Positions 50,601 to 61,828 of a stretch of 64,000 bases of DNA are shown here, one piece after another. A program made the position numbers and the translations under genes. This stretch comes from Azorinus chamasolen (taxonomy: Eukaryota; Mollusca; Bivalvia; Cardiida; Solecurtidae). Under the pieces are notes generated by a model, which was not told where the DNA came from, did no database searches, and saw only the letters and a list, made by a program, of their open reading frames with translations. The stretch is from NCBI GenBank assembly GCA_963576725.1, contig OY755242.1, positions 26,285,858-26,349,857 of the forward strand, written 5' to 3'. Each line of letters opens with the position of its first letter. Within the stretch, counting starts at the first letter, position 1.

Positions 50601-51693
50601 GTAGTTACTATACTGATGTACATACGTTATACACGTAGTTACTATACTGATGTACATACGTTATACATGTAGTTACTATACTGATGTACATACGTTATAC
50701 ATCTAGTTACTATACTGATGTACATACGTTATACATGTAGTTACTATACTGATGTACATACGTTATACATGTAGTTACTATACTGATGTACATACGTTAT
50801 ACATCTAGTTACTATACTGATGTACATACGTTATATATGTAGTTACTATACTGATGTACATACGTTATACATGTAGTTACTATAATGATGTACATACGTT
50901 ATACATGTAGTTACTATACTGATGTACATACGTTATACATGTAGTTACTATACTGATGTACATATGTTATACATGTAGTTACTATACTGATGTACATACG
51001 TTATACATGTACATGTAGTTACTATACTGATGTACATACGTTATACATGTAGTTACTATACTGATGTACATACGTTATACATGTAGTTACTATACTGATG
51101 TACATACGCTATACATGTAGTTACTATATTGATGTACATACGTTATGCATGTAGTTACTATAATGATGTACATACGTTATACATGTAGTTACTATACTGA
51201 TGTACATACGTTATACATGTAGTTACTATAATGATGTACATACGTTATACATGTAGTTACTATACTGGTGTACATACGTTATACATGTAGTTACTATACT
51301 GGTGTACATACGTTATGCATGTAGTTACTATATTGATGTACATACGTTATACATGTAGTTACTATAATGATGTACATACGTTATACATGAAGTTACTATA
51401 TTGATGTACATACGTTATACATGTAGTTACTATATTGATGTACATACGTTATACATGTAGTTACTATACTGATGTACATACGTTATATATCTAGTTACTA
51501 TACTGATGTACATACGTTATACATGTAGTTACTATACTGATGTACATACGTTATACATCTAGTTACTATATTGATGTACATACGTTATACATGTAGTTAC
51601 TATATTGATGTACATACGTTATACATGTAGTTACTATACTGATGTACATACGTTCTACATGTAGTTACTATATTGATGTACATACGTTTTATG
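50588..51693. repeat. 34-bp satellite array, about 32 copies
   Basis: GTAGTTACTATACTGATGTA followed by CATACGTTATACAT repeats with an exact 34-bp step (50601, 50635, ...). Variants are CTG/TTG/ATG/CTGG and CATGT/CATCT. Head-to-tail with no spacers. Confidence 0.97.
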
Positions 51694-52057
51694 TTTTTTT
51701 TAATCCGACGCATGTAGGACTTTTTCAATACAGGTTCAGTATGATCAATATCATGAAATTCGGTACCGTTACCTGAGGTCTGACCAGGGTCTTTACTATT
51801 TGTTCCATTCGAAAATCCAGTATTTAACTTGGCGTCTTGTGAAAACCACAACACAGACGGAAATCCTGAAAAATCCATACCGAAATCCTGAAATATCTGT
51901 GTCAATCTTGGAAATTCTACAAGGCAATCCTGAAAAAGTCCATACGGTTATTCTGAAAAAATATATGCAATTCTGAAAAATTGATACGTCAGTCCTTAAA
52001 TATTCCTATCTCGGGTGAGCGCTTCAGGGTCTCATGGTCCTCTTGGTTCTGTTTCAG
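51694..52057. other. Upstream of the DUR3-like gene; weak short repeats
   Basis: AATCCTGAAAAA(TCC/GTCC)ATAC-like phrases recur at 51860-51990. TTCTGTTTCAG just before 52058 is a possible splice acceptor, so the 5' UTR may begin in an upstream exon. Confidence 0.4.
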
Positions 52058-52062
52058 TTACA

Positions 52063-52127
52063 ATGACGACTGAGGCCACAACTTGTGAGAAAGTGGAACT
52101 GTCAAGTCTTGGAGACGGAAATTTTGG
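52063..52127 (+). CDS. DUR3-like gene, predicted coding exon 1
   Basis: ATG at 52063 to TTTTGG, donor GTATAT at 52128. The last two bases (GG) plus the first base of exon 2 (A) make Gly22, giving [16 protein letters not shown]. The exact phase match is the main support; no homologue of this variable N-terminus is recalled. An alternative is a start at 53336 within the next open frame. Confidence 0.6.
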
Positions 52128-55100
52128 GTATATTCTTTTATCCTTCCTTACTTCTTTCCCTTCTCCTTTCTTCGATCCGGTCTTCGTTCCTTCATTCCTT
52201 CCTACCCCTCTCCCTCCCTCCCTTCTTTCCTCCTTTCCTTTCTTCATTTATTCCTTCTTTTCTTTCTTTTCTTTTTTTCTTCATTCCTTCTTTTCTTTAT
52301 TAGCTTGCTTCCACACAAGTTCATTCCTTGCTCATTTTCTGTTTTTTCCTTCTTCATTTTTTCTTTCCTTCCTTTTCTTCTCTCCCTTCCTTTTTTCTCG
52401 AGTTTTCGCTGTTGTTTTACTTTCTTGATATTTCTATTCCTATAGTTTCTTACTTCATTCTATTTTCCTAAATGTCTTTTTTTCTACACCCCATCCCGAA
52501 GTTTTCCAAGGCCTCGTTAACTAAAATATTATGTGTTGAAGCGGTTCAAATACATTTTATACCGCCACGTAACAAAGATACATTCGACTCTGTGAAGATC
52601 TTGACCAGCTGAGATTCCACTGACGAGGGACCTGGTGCATTTGTTTTGTTGCAATGGCAGAAATTATAGAATCAGATCATTAACCCTTCGCTTGCTATAC
52701 ACGTCAATATACCTACCTGTAAATAGTGAAGACCCAGATGAGACAGCTCCTGCAGGAGCTGTCTCATCTGGGTCTGCACTATTTACAAGTTGATTGTGCA
52801 ACCAAATGCACTCCACAACAGTGATTGCACAGAGAAATACTTGTACACAGTGGAGATATATGTAATTATACAACAGGGCATGGGTAAAGAAGGAGAAATG
52901 TGTTTTAAACTTCAACATGCGAAGGGTTAAGATTTCATAAGCAAACAGTGGAGCTGTTCACAAAGCCGTTAACAAGCCAAAAGGGTTAAATATAAATGTA
53001 GGCCTATGTTATTTAATAAATGATTTGCATATTGACTTGACTTAAACCCGCACCTAATTAAGATAGAAAGTTAGAATATACATTCAAGTTTCTGTAAAAC
53101 CTTTACCACATAGGAACGCTTTGGACACCTTTGCAAACAGAGTAGATCCAGATCAGACGGTTCCTCTGGGAGCCGACTCACTTGGGTGTGCTCTGTGTGA
53201 TTGAGGATTATCATAGAAATGATACTATGCCAGTTAACATAAATAGATTTTATGTAGGCAGGTAATTTATGTAACAGTATAAGATAATTAATTAATCAAT
53301 GTCCGCAATGGCTGGGGCCATACAGTAGAGGGTTAATGAAAATATCTGAAATTGTGAACATGTTCATTGGTATTTTCAGATCCGTTGAACCAGTGCTTGA
53401 AAAATACGAGACGGCGTTGCTCCTCCTACTTGGGTTTGGGGGCGTATCCATACTGCTGGCACTTCTCCATCGATTGGTTAGAAAATACGTGTATCATGAC
53501 GTAGACAATGTTGATACTACATTTGATGCGGGTGGTCGGGTCAGTACTAGCTTGACTGCAGTAACTGTCGCCTCACAGTTTCTCTGGCCGGGGGACTTTC
53601 TCCAGAGCTCTACCATTACAGTCAAGGTATGCTTGTTCTGTGCTGAACTTCATCGTGACTCATATTTTCTTTTTTTTTCGAAAACTGATCACAATACAGT
53701 ATAACTATAGTTCGATTTTGACCCGTGAGCTGTGACCTTTAGGACGAGTCCACCCGCAAAGGTAAAACGCGTCACAAACCATGTATTTGTTCCGGAGTTA
53801 CCTGTGGTTATACAGACCTGTAATAAGCATATAAAGTAGAACCCCTCTAATGTGACCACTTAATGCATAAACATGGGTGTCTTTATAAGCAGGTGGTTGC
53901 TTAATGCAGGACAAAAGTAATGCAGAAAGCTCCTCTAGGAACTTTTTTGCATTACTCTTGTCCTGCATTAAGCTACCACCTGCATCTAGCACCCAGAATT
54001 ATACCTCTTTTAGACGGTCGTATTAGCGGTTTTATTGTATATACTAATTCTGCACGATTACTACGAGCTTCGAGTGACAATCATTGTCCACTAAACTATC
54101 CATTATAATGGTTGCAACTTCTATAAATAGAAAGGTGCAGTCATGGCTCGGCTCTCGAAATCGAACTCTACCTTTTAACCTTTTCCCTGTTCGGCAATAA
54201 TGTCACCATGGATATGATTTTCTTAGTTTTTATAATGGCACACGAACATAAGAATATTTGGCCATGGCAGAAACTGTAGAATCATGTCTATATTAGTTCA
54301 GAATCAAACAGAGCAGACCCTGAGCAGAGAGCTCCTACAGGATCCCTCTGATCAGGGTCTGAGGGTCTGAGGGTCTGCACTATTCGCTAAATCCATTAAT
54401 GTATCTTACTTAATAACCCCTTTATTCCATAAATACGCATTTGCAAACAGAGTAGACCCAGATCAGACGGCTCCTGTTTCCTTATGGTATTGATATTATC
54501 TTACAGTTTCTGCGATGGCAAAAACTCTAAAATCAGATATACATTGGATAGTATTTCTAAAATAAAAAGAGCAGACCCTGATCAGACGGTTAGATCTGGG
54601 TCTTCTCAGTTTGCAAAGGCATAGAAAGGAGTATTTATGGAGTAAAATGTTAGCACAGGACAAAAAAGTTTTAACGTGCGCTTTTTAATAAATTCTTTAT
54701 TCTATTTAGTAGTTTCCTCGTTTAATTTGTCGCCATTAATCAGGAAATTGACATTTATCACTTGTACGAGGGAAATAATTTCAAAACACAGTTTATATTA
54801 GAACATCCAGTTCTCTTTCTTGGTTCCAATAGACAAGATACGATAAAGCTATAATTCATACATGGACATAGTCAAGAAAAGAAATAAATGATATATGAAA
54901 ATTATTTGAATATTGAAATAAGTTCTTTAGTTGGGCCATAGTAATTTATAATGTAGCGCTATGGGAACGGCAAATGCCGACCGCTTTTTATTGTTTTAAC
55001 CCTTTCCCCGTTTAATATCCATGTAAAAAATAATGACATCATTAATATTTATTAGCTAAAGTTTAATATTGGCATATCAGCATATACCATTTTGGCGCAG

Positions 55101-58100
55101 ACAGCAATTGTAATTGTAGAATAATAATAAACGCTAGTACATGTAAGTATGAACAATAGTTGATCTGATATTTGCCGGTTTGTCTAAATTAGTTCATAAG
55201 CAAACATATTATGCGTTCAATATCCTCCGCTATTTTCTCTAGATTGTTTACACGCATCTATCGGCATCTATGAAGCAGTAGACATCAAATACATAAAATC
55301 AAATATATCATCTACTTTGTGGTTGGATGTTTGTAAATAATACATACACGCAAAAATGAAAATATACAACCATAATTTTCCTTCGCATCTAACTGGGTCA
55401 AAATTAGGGGACACCACCCAATTCACCATTTACGACAAAAATAGATTTCAACATTGACATTGGATACATTTTTTTACATTAGTAACAACTTACAGCTAAG
55501 TTAGTAGAACTCATGTTGGGTTCTTTGTCCCACATTTCTACCCAGAAACTGGATGAAGCGGCATGCAACCGATGCATTGGTTTGTGCCACCCTCCACACA
55601 CACAGACTAACGGTGGAATCTGACAGTCCTACGGAATCCCCAATCAGAAAAAAAAATGACCCGGTGGCGAAAAACCAAAGCGCTGTCAAGAGTTGCAGCA
55701 TAGGCGACACAGCCTTGCTCCTCTTGGTTGCATTCCCCTCTCCCTCATTCCCGCTATGTTTGTTTTACCCCTTTTCCTCTTTCTACTTCACACATTCTCT
55801 CTTTTTCACTAACATATTTTCCCCCGTCCTTCTCTCTGTCCTCATATTCCCTTTAACTTTTCGATAATGACTTATTCCACGGCTCCTCACTATCCTCAAC
55901 CTCACCCACACCAACACTCTGACTCACACCAACACCCACACCACTACCAACACTCACACAAACACTCTCACTCACACCAACACTCTCCCACACCAACACC
56001 CACAAAATACCCACACTCACACAAACAGTCTCACTCACACAAAGACTCTCACTCACACAAACACTCTCACTCACACAAACACTCTCACTCACACAAACAC
56101 TCACACTCACACCAACACCCACACCACTACCAACACTCACACCACTACCAACACTCACACAAACACTCTCACTCACACCAACACTCTCACTCACACCAAC
56201 ACTCTCCCACACCAACACCCACAAAATACCCACACTCACACAAACACTCTCACTCACACCACTACAAACACTCACACAAACACCCACACTTACAAAATAC
56301 CCACACTCACACAAACACTCTCACTCACACCACTACTAACACTCACACAAACACTCTCACTCACACCAACACCAACACTTACAAAATACCCTCAGTCACA
56401 CAAACACTCTCACTCACACCAACACTCTCACTCACACCAACACTCTCCCACACCAACACCCACAAAATACCCACACTCACACAAACACTCTCACTCACAC
56501 CACTACTAACACTCACACAAACACTCTCACTCACACCAACACCAACACTTACAAAATACCCTCAGTCACACAAACACTCTCACTCACACAAACACTCTCA
56601 CTCACACAAACAGTCTCACTCACACAAACACTCTCACTCACACCAACACTCTCACTCACACCAACACTCTCCCACACCAACACCCACAAAATACCCACAC
56701 TCACACAAACACTCTCACTCACACCACTACTAACACTCACACAAACACTCTCACTCACACCACTACTAACACTCACACAAACACCCACACTTACAAAATA
56801 CCCACACTCACACAAACACTCTCACTCACACCACTACTAACACTCACACAAACACTCTCACTCACACCACTACTAACACTCACACAAACACTCTCACTCA
56901 CACCACTACTAACACTCACACAAACACTCACACTTACAAAATACCCACACTCACACAAACACTCTCACTTACAAAATACCCACACTCACACAAACACTCA
57001 CACTTACAAAATACCCACACTCACACAAACACTCACACTTACAAAATACCCACAGTCACACAAACACTCTCACTCACACCACTACTAACACTCACACAAA
57101 CACCCACACTTACAAAATACCCACAGTCACACAAACACTCTCACTCACACCACTACTAACACTCACACAAACACTCACACTTACAAAATACCCACAGTCA
57201 CACAAACACTCTCACTCACACCACTACTAACACTCACACAAACACTCACACTTACACCACTACTAACACTCACACAAACACTCTCACTCACACCACTACT
57301 AACACTCACACAAACACTCACACTCACACCACTACTAACACTCACACAAACACTCTCACTCACACCACTACTAACACTCACACAAACACTCTCACTCACA
57401 CCAACACCAACACTTACAAAATACCCTCAGTCACACAAACACTCTCACTCACAAAAACACTCTCACTCACACAAACGCTCTCACACACACCAACACGCTC
57501 ACCACCACTCACATCAAAACCCACACCAACATCCACACCAATACCCACATTCACACAAACACTCACACTCTCACCACCGCCCACACCACCACTCACACCA
57601 ACACCCACACCAACATCCACACTCACACCAACACGCACTCACAAGACACCCACACTCACATAAAACTTCCTCATTCACACCAACACGATCTCACACCAAC
57701 ACTCTCACTCACACCAACACTCTCACTCACACCAACACCCACACTCACACCAACGCCCACACCAACACCCACACTCACACCAACGCCCACACCAACACCC
57801 ACACTCACACCAACGCCCACACCAACACCCACACTCACACCAACACCCACACTCACACCAACACCCACACTCACACCAACGCCCACACCAACACCCACAC
57901 CAACACCCACACTCACACCAACACCCACACTCACACCAACGCCCACACCAACACCCACACTCACACCAACGCCCACACTCACACCAAGGCCCACACCAAC
58001 ACCCACACTCACACCAGCTCTCACCCACACCAATACTCTTACCCACAGCAATACCCACACTCGCACAAACACCCTCATTCACACAAACACTCTCACTCAC

Positions 58101-59102
58101 ACCAACACCCACACCAATACCCACACTCACACCAACACTCACTCACATCAACACCCACACTCACACCAACATTCACACTCATACAAACACTCTCACTCAC
58201 ACCAGCACCCACCCTAATAAAAACATCCACTCACACAAGCAGTCTCTAAGAGACGATTCTAAAGAGTGTGCTTGGAGTAGAAATGCAAGTGTCGTAATTA
58301 AACACCCACATTTATCTGTTGCTCTGATTTAACATTAATCTTGCCATTCACGACATGGTTTTCATTTGCAAACAGTTTGGATCGATGATGATGTATCGAG
58401 TAATATAGCGTCTCATCTAGACGCACGCTGCTTGACACCATATGAAAAGTTTCTTAAAAATTTGATCGATACGGAAGTAGTCGAAATTGCACCAGATCAG
58501 ATGAGCAGACATTTTTTCCACAGCTGGTAAACTCTTTTCTTCATTTATAGTAAAACCTCTCTATAACGGCCTCTTAATTGTGTTAATTAGTTCTGTTTTA
58601 CGTTCACCTTGCTTTAAGCTGTCACCTGTCTTTAACACAAAATACTTGATGTAATTTAGTGACCGTTATAGAGAGGTTTTACTGTATATACATAACGTAT
58701 CTATATAAATGTATTCTAGACCTCAAACACAACTGCTGAAAACGGACTATTTTTATTTATTTGATTTATTTGTAATATGTCATTATATGCAATGTAATAT
58801 ATTGTAATGATGTTTATTGTAATGCAATGCATGCATAAAAACTATGCATGTTTGCGTTCATATATATTGCATGGTGGCAGTTTATATCTTACTATGCTTC
58901 TGTGGGATTCCTTTTCCCGATATGAATAATAAGTAATTATAGTAATAATAAATTTGTGAACTTTGATTAACTTTGTTTTCTTCAGAGTGGCATTTCTGGT
59001 CCCTTATGGTACACCGTTGGAGCAGCCCTGAATATCGCCCTTTTCCCGATTGTTTCCGTATATCTGAAGACCCGCGCCCCTGGTGCCAAGACTTACTTGC
59101 AG
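52063..59102 (+). CDS. DUR3-like sodium:solute (urea-type) symporter, N-terminal exons (3' partial)
   Basis: The predicted join is 52063-52127, 53380-53626 and 58986-59102 (65 + 247 + 117 nt, 143 residues), all GT-AG and in frame. The protein starts [20 protein letters not shown], then has a first membrane helix ([20 protein letters not shown], about 31-50), a loop with [20 protein letters not shown] leading to [15 protein letters not shown], and [20 protein letters not shown] (about 105-124), then [13 protein letters not shown]. The pattern of an R-x-S-x-G-L-x-A loop, W-x-x-x-x-LQSS and G-x-S-GP-x-WY is that of the DUR3 branch of the sodium:solute symporter family, which takes up urea or polyamine-like solutes at the plasma membrane in fungi and plants. 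The animal substrate is not known from sequence. The family is about 600-700 residues, so most of the gene lies right of the window. Confidence 0.85.
52130..52500. repeat. Polypyrimidine (TTCC/TTCT) microsatellite
   Basis: About 300 bp of almost pure pyrimidine on the plus strand (CCTTCCTTACTTCTTTCCCT, TCCTTTCTTCATTTATTCCT). It is in intron 1 of the DUR3-like gene. The 137-codon ORF of F/S/P/L composition is an artefact. Confidence 0.9.
52640..52990. repeat. Family B remnant split by nested F
   Basis: CAATGGCAGAAATTATAGAA-TCAGATCA (to 52678) and GATTTCATAAGCAAACAGTG ... AAAGGGTTAA (from 52931) are parts of one B element. Confidence 0.65.
52679..52930. repeat. Family F MITE, inverted, nested in B
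   Basis: TTAACCCTTCGCTTGCTATA to CATGCGAAGGGTTAA, reversed relative to the other three F copies; core CAGCTCCTGCAGGAGCTGTC. TTAA at both ends. Confidence 0.9.
53096..53220. repeat. Family B2 fragment
   Basis: AACCTTTACCACATAGGAAC ... GCAAACAGAGTAGATCCAGA ... GGTTCCTCTGGGAGCCG ... TGTGCTCTGTGTG. Confidence 0.6.
53380..53626 (+). CDS. DUR3-like gene, coding exon 2
   Basis: Acceptor GGTATTTTCAG ends at 53379; donor GTATGC begins at 53627 after GTC AAG. Encodes the first membrane helix and the QSS motif region. Phase 2 in, phase 0 out. The upstream in-frame ATG at 53336 lies before the acceptor and is less likely to be used. Confidence 0.85.
53833..54040. repeat. Family C MITE
   Basis: AAGTAGAACCCCTCTAATGT-GACC to GGTCGTATTAGCGGTTTTATTGTA; hairpin GCAGGTGGTTGCTTAATGCA ... 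TGCATTAAGCTACCACCTGC. It is close in sequence to the copy at 20622. Confidence 0.8.
54175..54400. repeat. Family B MITE, right end missing
   Basis: TTAACCTTTTCCCTGTTCGG ... TTGGCCATGGCAGAAACTGT ... AAACAGAGCAGACCCTGAGC ... with a local triplication of GAGGGTCT at 54359-54378. Confidence 0.7.
54412..54652. repeat. Family B2/B MITE
   Basis: TAACCCCTTTATTCCATAAA ... GCAAACAGAGTAGACCCAGA-TCAGACGGCTCCTG, then AGAGCAGACCCTGATCAGAC ... TTATGGAGTAAAATGTTA. Two half cores in inverted order. Confidence 0.6.
54996..55225. repeat. Family B left half (empty site for A)
   Basis: TTTAACCCTTTCCCCGTTTA ... TTAGCTAAAGTTTAATATTG gives the uninterrupted form of the site occupied by A at 31676; CATAAGCAAACATATT at 55196 is a core remnant. 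Confidence 0.65.
55226..55883. other. Intronic, no exon recognised
   Basis: The 104-codon ORF at 55553-55867 and its antisense have no recognised domain; it ends in pyrimidine-rich sequence leading into the CA array. Confidence 0.4.
55884..58230. repeat. 2.3-kb CA-rich satellite in intron 2 of the DUR3-like gene
   Basis: Units such as CACTCACACAAACACTCT and CACTCACACCACTACTAACA alternate with ACTTACAAAATACCCACA. Longer composite units repeat several times (55995-56240, 56290-56560, 56800-57420). The right part (57700-58010) is an 18-24-bp unit CACCAACGCCCACACCAACA. The plus strand contains almost no G. His/Ser- and Val/Ser-rich ORFs on the two strands are period artefacts. Confidence 0.95.
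58240..58275. repeat. Family D fragment
   Basis: CTCTAAGAGACGATTCTAAA-GAGTGTGC, half of a D hairpin. Confidence 0.5.
58345..58530. repeat. Family E fragment
   Basis: ATTTGCAAACAGTTTGGATC ... ATCTAGACGCACGCTGCTTG-ACACC ... GAGCAGACATTTTTTCC. Confidence 0.6.
58546..58689. repeat. Family C MITE (C2), left hairpin arm deleted
   Basis: TAGTAAAACCTCTCTATAAC-GGCC to GACCGTTATAGAGAGGTTTTACTGTA. It ends about 300 bp before exon 3 of the DUR3-like gene. Confidence 0.8.
58986..59102 (+). CDS. DUR3-like gene, coding exon 3
   Basis: Acceptor TTTTCTTCAG ends at 58985; donor GTATTT follows CAG at 59102. The 39 codons read [20 protein letters not shown] then [19 protein letters not shown], the conserved third-helix region of DUR3 proteins. 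The next exon is not visible up to 64000. Confidence 0.9.
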
Positions 59103-59599
59103 GTATTTACTGTTGCATTTGTAGTGGTGGTGATAGTAAAAGTGAAACAAATGGTGTAGGCAATACATGTACGTATTAATAAAGGCAGCAGCATCTAGTA
59201 ATAGTTGTAGTAGTAGTAGTAAACAAAACAAAGAAACAAAGAAGAAGGAATGAGGGCCTTTTGTCGGTTATCTACCCCTGTCCAACCAGGTGGCGCTGCC
59301 ACCGAGTAGGTCCTTTCTGATACATACATGTATATGTCTCTAGTCCTTTGTTACACTTTTGTTATCCATTATTGACGGTTTTCACTTTGTGAACACAAGT
59401 TTTTTTTAAACCGAGAATAACGAAGCATGTGGACATATATTGTTTGCATTTTGAAGTTTGATTATTTTTTTTTTATTTTGCACGTTTCTTTTTAAAAAAT
59501 ACGGATAAATGATACGTTTACCCTAAACCTAAGAAACCGACAGAAATACATGGCTACATTTTCAGACTGCTAGTTAAATGTTAAAATGTCTTTATTATA

Positions 59600-59827
59600 A
59601 TATGCCTTTTAATGCCTTTGTAAACAGAGTAGACCCCGATCAGACAGATCCTCTAGGAACTGTCTAATAAGGATCTGCTCGGTTTGCTCATGATGCATAT
59701 AGATATGATTCCACAGTTTCTGCTATGCCCCGAAATTGCTGTGTTAATATATCATTATATAAATAGTTTAATTGATATTCACGATTACATTATTTCTTAC
59801 ATTTATATTCATTGAGTGAAGGGTTAA
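59600..59827. repeat. Family B2/B MITE, with B-type right half inverted
   Basis: GTAAACAGAGTAGACCCCGA-TCAGACAGATCC ... GGATCTGCTCGGTTTGCTCA-TGATGC ... CACAGTTTCTGCTATGC ... TATTCATTGAGTGAAGGGTTAA. Confidence 0.7.
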
Positions 59828-59844
59828 TAAAATAAAAGTTTTTT

Positions 59845-59871
59845 GGGGAGGGGGGGGGGGGGGGGGGGGGG
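59845..59871. repeat. Poly-G tract
   Basis: GGGGA followed by more than 20 consecutive G. Comparable runs are at 12699-12718 and 6117-6131 (G), and 3295-3308, 24308-24321 and 61097-61107 (C). Assembly length is unreliable at such runs. Confidence 0.9.
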
Positions 59872-60729
59872 GACGTTCAGTATTGTTTGTGTAACAGTCT
59901 AGCAGTGGCATGGGCCCCCAGAGTCAAAGATAAGTTATCACCATATATCACACCCTGCTGAGACCCTTTTGTGTCATAGCCTCCAAATTTAATTAGGAAG
60001 GTCTTGTTTATTATGCAATCACGAGAATAAAGGGGCTAAACCGGAAATCCAATCAATCAGGGAACAGTGGTATCTACTTGACATATATCACAATTAAACA
60101 AAACAACCCCAGCTTTATTAATATTTCGTTTTACGTATGCAATTAAAGTTTGATTGTCCAATTTAAGCAAACAAAAAAGACCATACAAAAAGAAGAAACA
60201 AACAATGCATATTATTGGATACTGATAAGAAGCTGTTATATAAATGAGTGTCACTAGTAAGTATACCAATCGTCTGTTCTGTTTTTAATAAAGAAACGTC
60301 TTATCTGGGTCCATACCGTTTTATTCAGTCACTGAAATTTGCGAAAGAAGTTCAAAGTCTTGAAGGCTTAATTTTTAATTGAATATGTCAAATTTCTGAC
60401 TTAAAGAGTTTAAGTTTAACCTACAGTGCTGCAACCGAATGATGTTTGCAAAAATAAAATAAAACATTGCAGACGCTGATGAGAAAACCTCTAAAAACAA
60501 ACACTCGTCACGGTCATTACAATTAGCTGATGTCTTTGATGACTGTTTTCCTACATTTTGTAAGGGTTAAATATTTTAATTTTATTTGATATCTGAGGTG
60601 AATTCTGATATAAATATAAACTATACTCGGAACACAACAACAGCACAGTGTTCGGTCAAAAAGTGTGAATTCTAATCAGTTATTAAACTTATTTTTACAT
60701 TTTGATCTCGATCAAACTGCTTGACAGTG

Positions 60730-60925
60730 TTAACTGCATGCCATGTCAGAAATGGTGGCATCGTGAATATTAAATAGATAAAAAAAATGGCAGATTAACG
60801 CATGTATGTTTTGCGAAAGTAGGAACTATAGAACTATGGAGCAGACCCTGATCAGAAAGCCCCTACACTGTACAGGAGCCATCTGATCTGGGTCTACCCT
60901 GTATGCAACGGCAAACTTTTACTTG
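60730..60925. repeat. Family B MITE, decayed
   Basis: TGCATGCCATGTCAGAAATG ... GGAGCAGACCCTGATCAGAA ... GGAGCCATCTGATCTGGGTC-TACCCTGTATGCAACGG. Confidence 0.65.
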
Positions 60926-61399
60926 CAATAATTAAAGTAAGAATGGACTCTCAAATGAAATAAAAGGAAGAAATATTAAAATTAAAACTATATCCAACAA
61001 ACAACTGTCAAGGGCATATACACACTATCATTGGAGTTAGAGTTTACATTATGACAGGGGAAGTGTAATGACCGGTCCTGAAAGTGTAATGTCTCCCCCC
61101 CCCCCCCTTTCTTTGTTTGTGCAAAATGGTTGAAAGAACAATATTTATGTTCAAAATGTAAGGAATTTTCATTTCATCTACATGATTTTAATCATTTTTT
61201 ATCAATCTTATCATGAATAAATTCAGTAAACACATACAATGGCGATCGATAAAATCAGAAGTTATCCGGATGAGGGACCTACTCGATGCGAGCGCCACCT
61301 ATAAATTGAATTTGGGGAGATAACCCACAAAAGACGCCCATTGTTATGGGGACAAATGCGGTTTGACTGTGGTTCTTAGTTGCGCATATATAAACATCT

Positions 61400-61632
61400 G
61401 TTTATAATCATTTACTCCATCAATACACTTTTCTATGCTTTTACAAACAGAGTTGACCCATATCAGACAGTTCATGTAGGAATCGCCTGATCAGGGTCTG
61501 CTCTGTTTGCTTATTAGATTGATTTTACTGTTTGCTTATTGAACTGATTCTATAGTTTCTACATAGGCAATAAGTGCACCACACATTAATGTAACATTAT
61601 ATCAAACATTATTCACGGAGAAAAAGTTTGAG
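61400..61632. repeat. Family B2/B MITE
   Basis: AATCATTTACTCCATCAATA ... ACAAACAGAGTTGACCCATA-TCAGACAGTTC ... CAGGGTCTGCTCTGTTTGCT. The phrase TTTGCTTATTRRAYTGATT is duplicated at 61505 and 61532. Confidence 0.65.
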
Positions 61633-61634
61633 GA

Positions 61635-61828
61635 TACAGTAAAACCCCTCTAAACCGGAATTCTAATTACTGTAGAGAAGATAGATTTAGGCAGATGACT
61701 ATTAATGCAGGGTGATAATCATACGGAAAGTTCCTAGAGGAATTTCACCCTGCATCAAGCTGCCACCTCTCTCCGAAACCAATATTTATACTAGATTTAA
61801 CATTCGGTTTAGAGGGTTTTTACTGTAC
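61635..61828. repeat. Family C MITE
   Basis: TACAGTAAAACCCCTCTAAA-CCGGAATT to CGGTTTAGAGGGTTTTTACTG-TA; the hairpin is shortened (AAAGTTCCTAGAGGAATTTC). Confidence 0.85.

Larger units (their letters stand above)
59254..61339. mobile_element. 2.1-kb element with ~70-bp terminal inverted repeats
   Basis: GGGCCTTTTGTCGGTTATCT ... CAGGTGGCGCTGCCACCGAG-TAGGTCC at the left is mirrored by GGACCTACTCGATGCGAGCG-CCACCT ... AGATAACCCACAAAAGACGCCC at the right. Similarity ends inward of GAGTAGGTCC. The interior is non-coding, holds B copies (59600-59826, 60730-60925), an E fragment (60295) and a poly-G tract. Probably a non-autonomous DNA transposon lying in intron 3 of the DUR3-like gene. Confidence 0.75.

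Noticed and set aside
50588..51693. CRISPR-like array
   Set aside because: The 34-bp units are directly contiguous with no unique spacers, and the genome is eukaryotic.
52015..52428. 137-codon ORF continuing past 52127
   Set aside because: After the first ~20 residues it is translation of a pyrimidine microsatellite; the GTATAT donor at 52128 is the better end of the exon.
53336..53379. ATG at 53336 as start of the symporter
   Set aside because: These bases precede a good splice acceptor (ATTTTCAG at 53379), and exon 52063-52127 joins in exact phase. Kept as an alternative only.
55867..56733. 288-codon His/Ser-rich ORF and antisense Val/Ser-rich ORFs
   Set aside because: Translation of the CA-rich satellite; composition follows the repeat unit, and the region is intronic.
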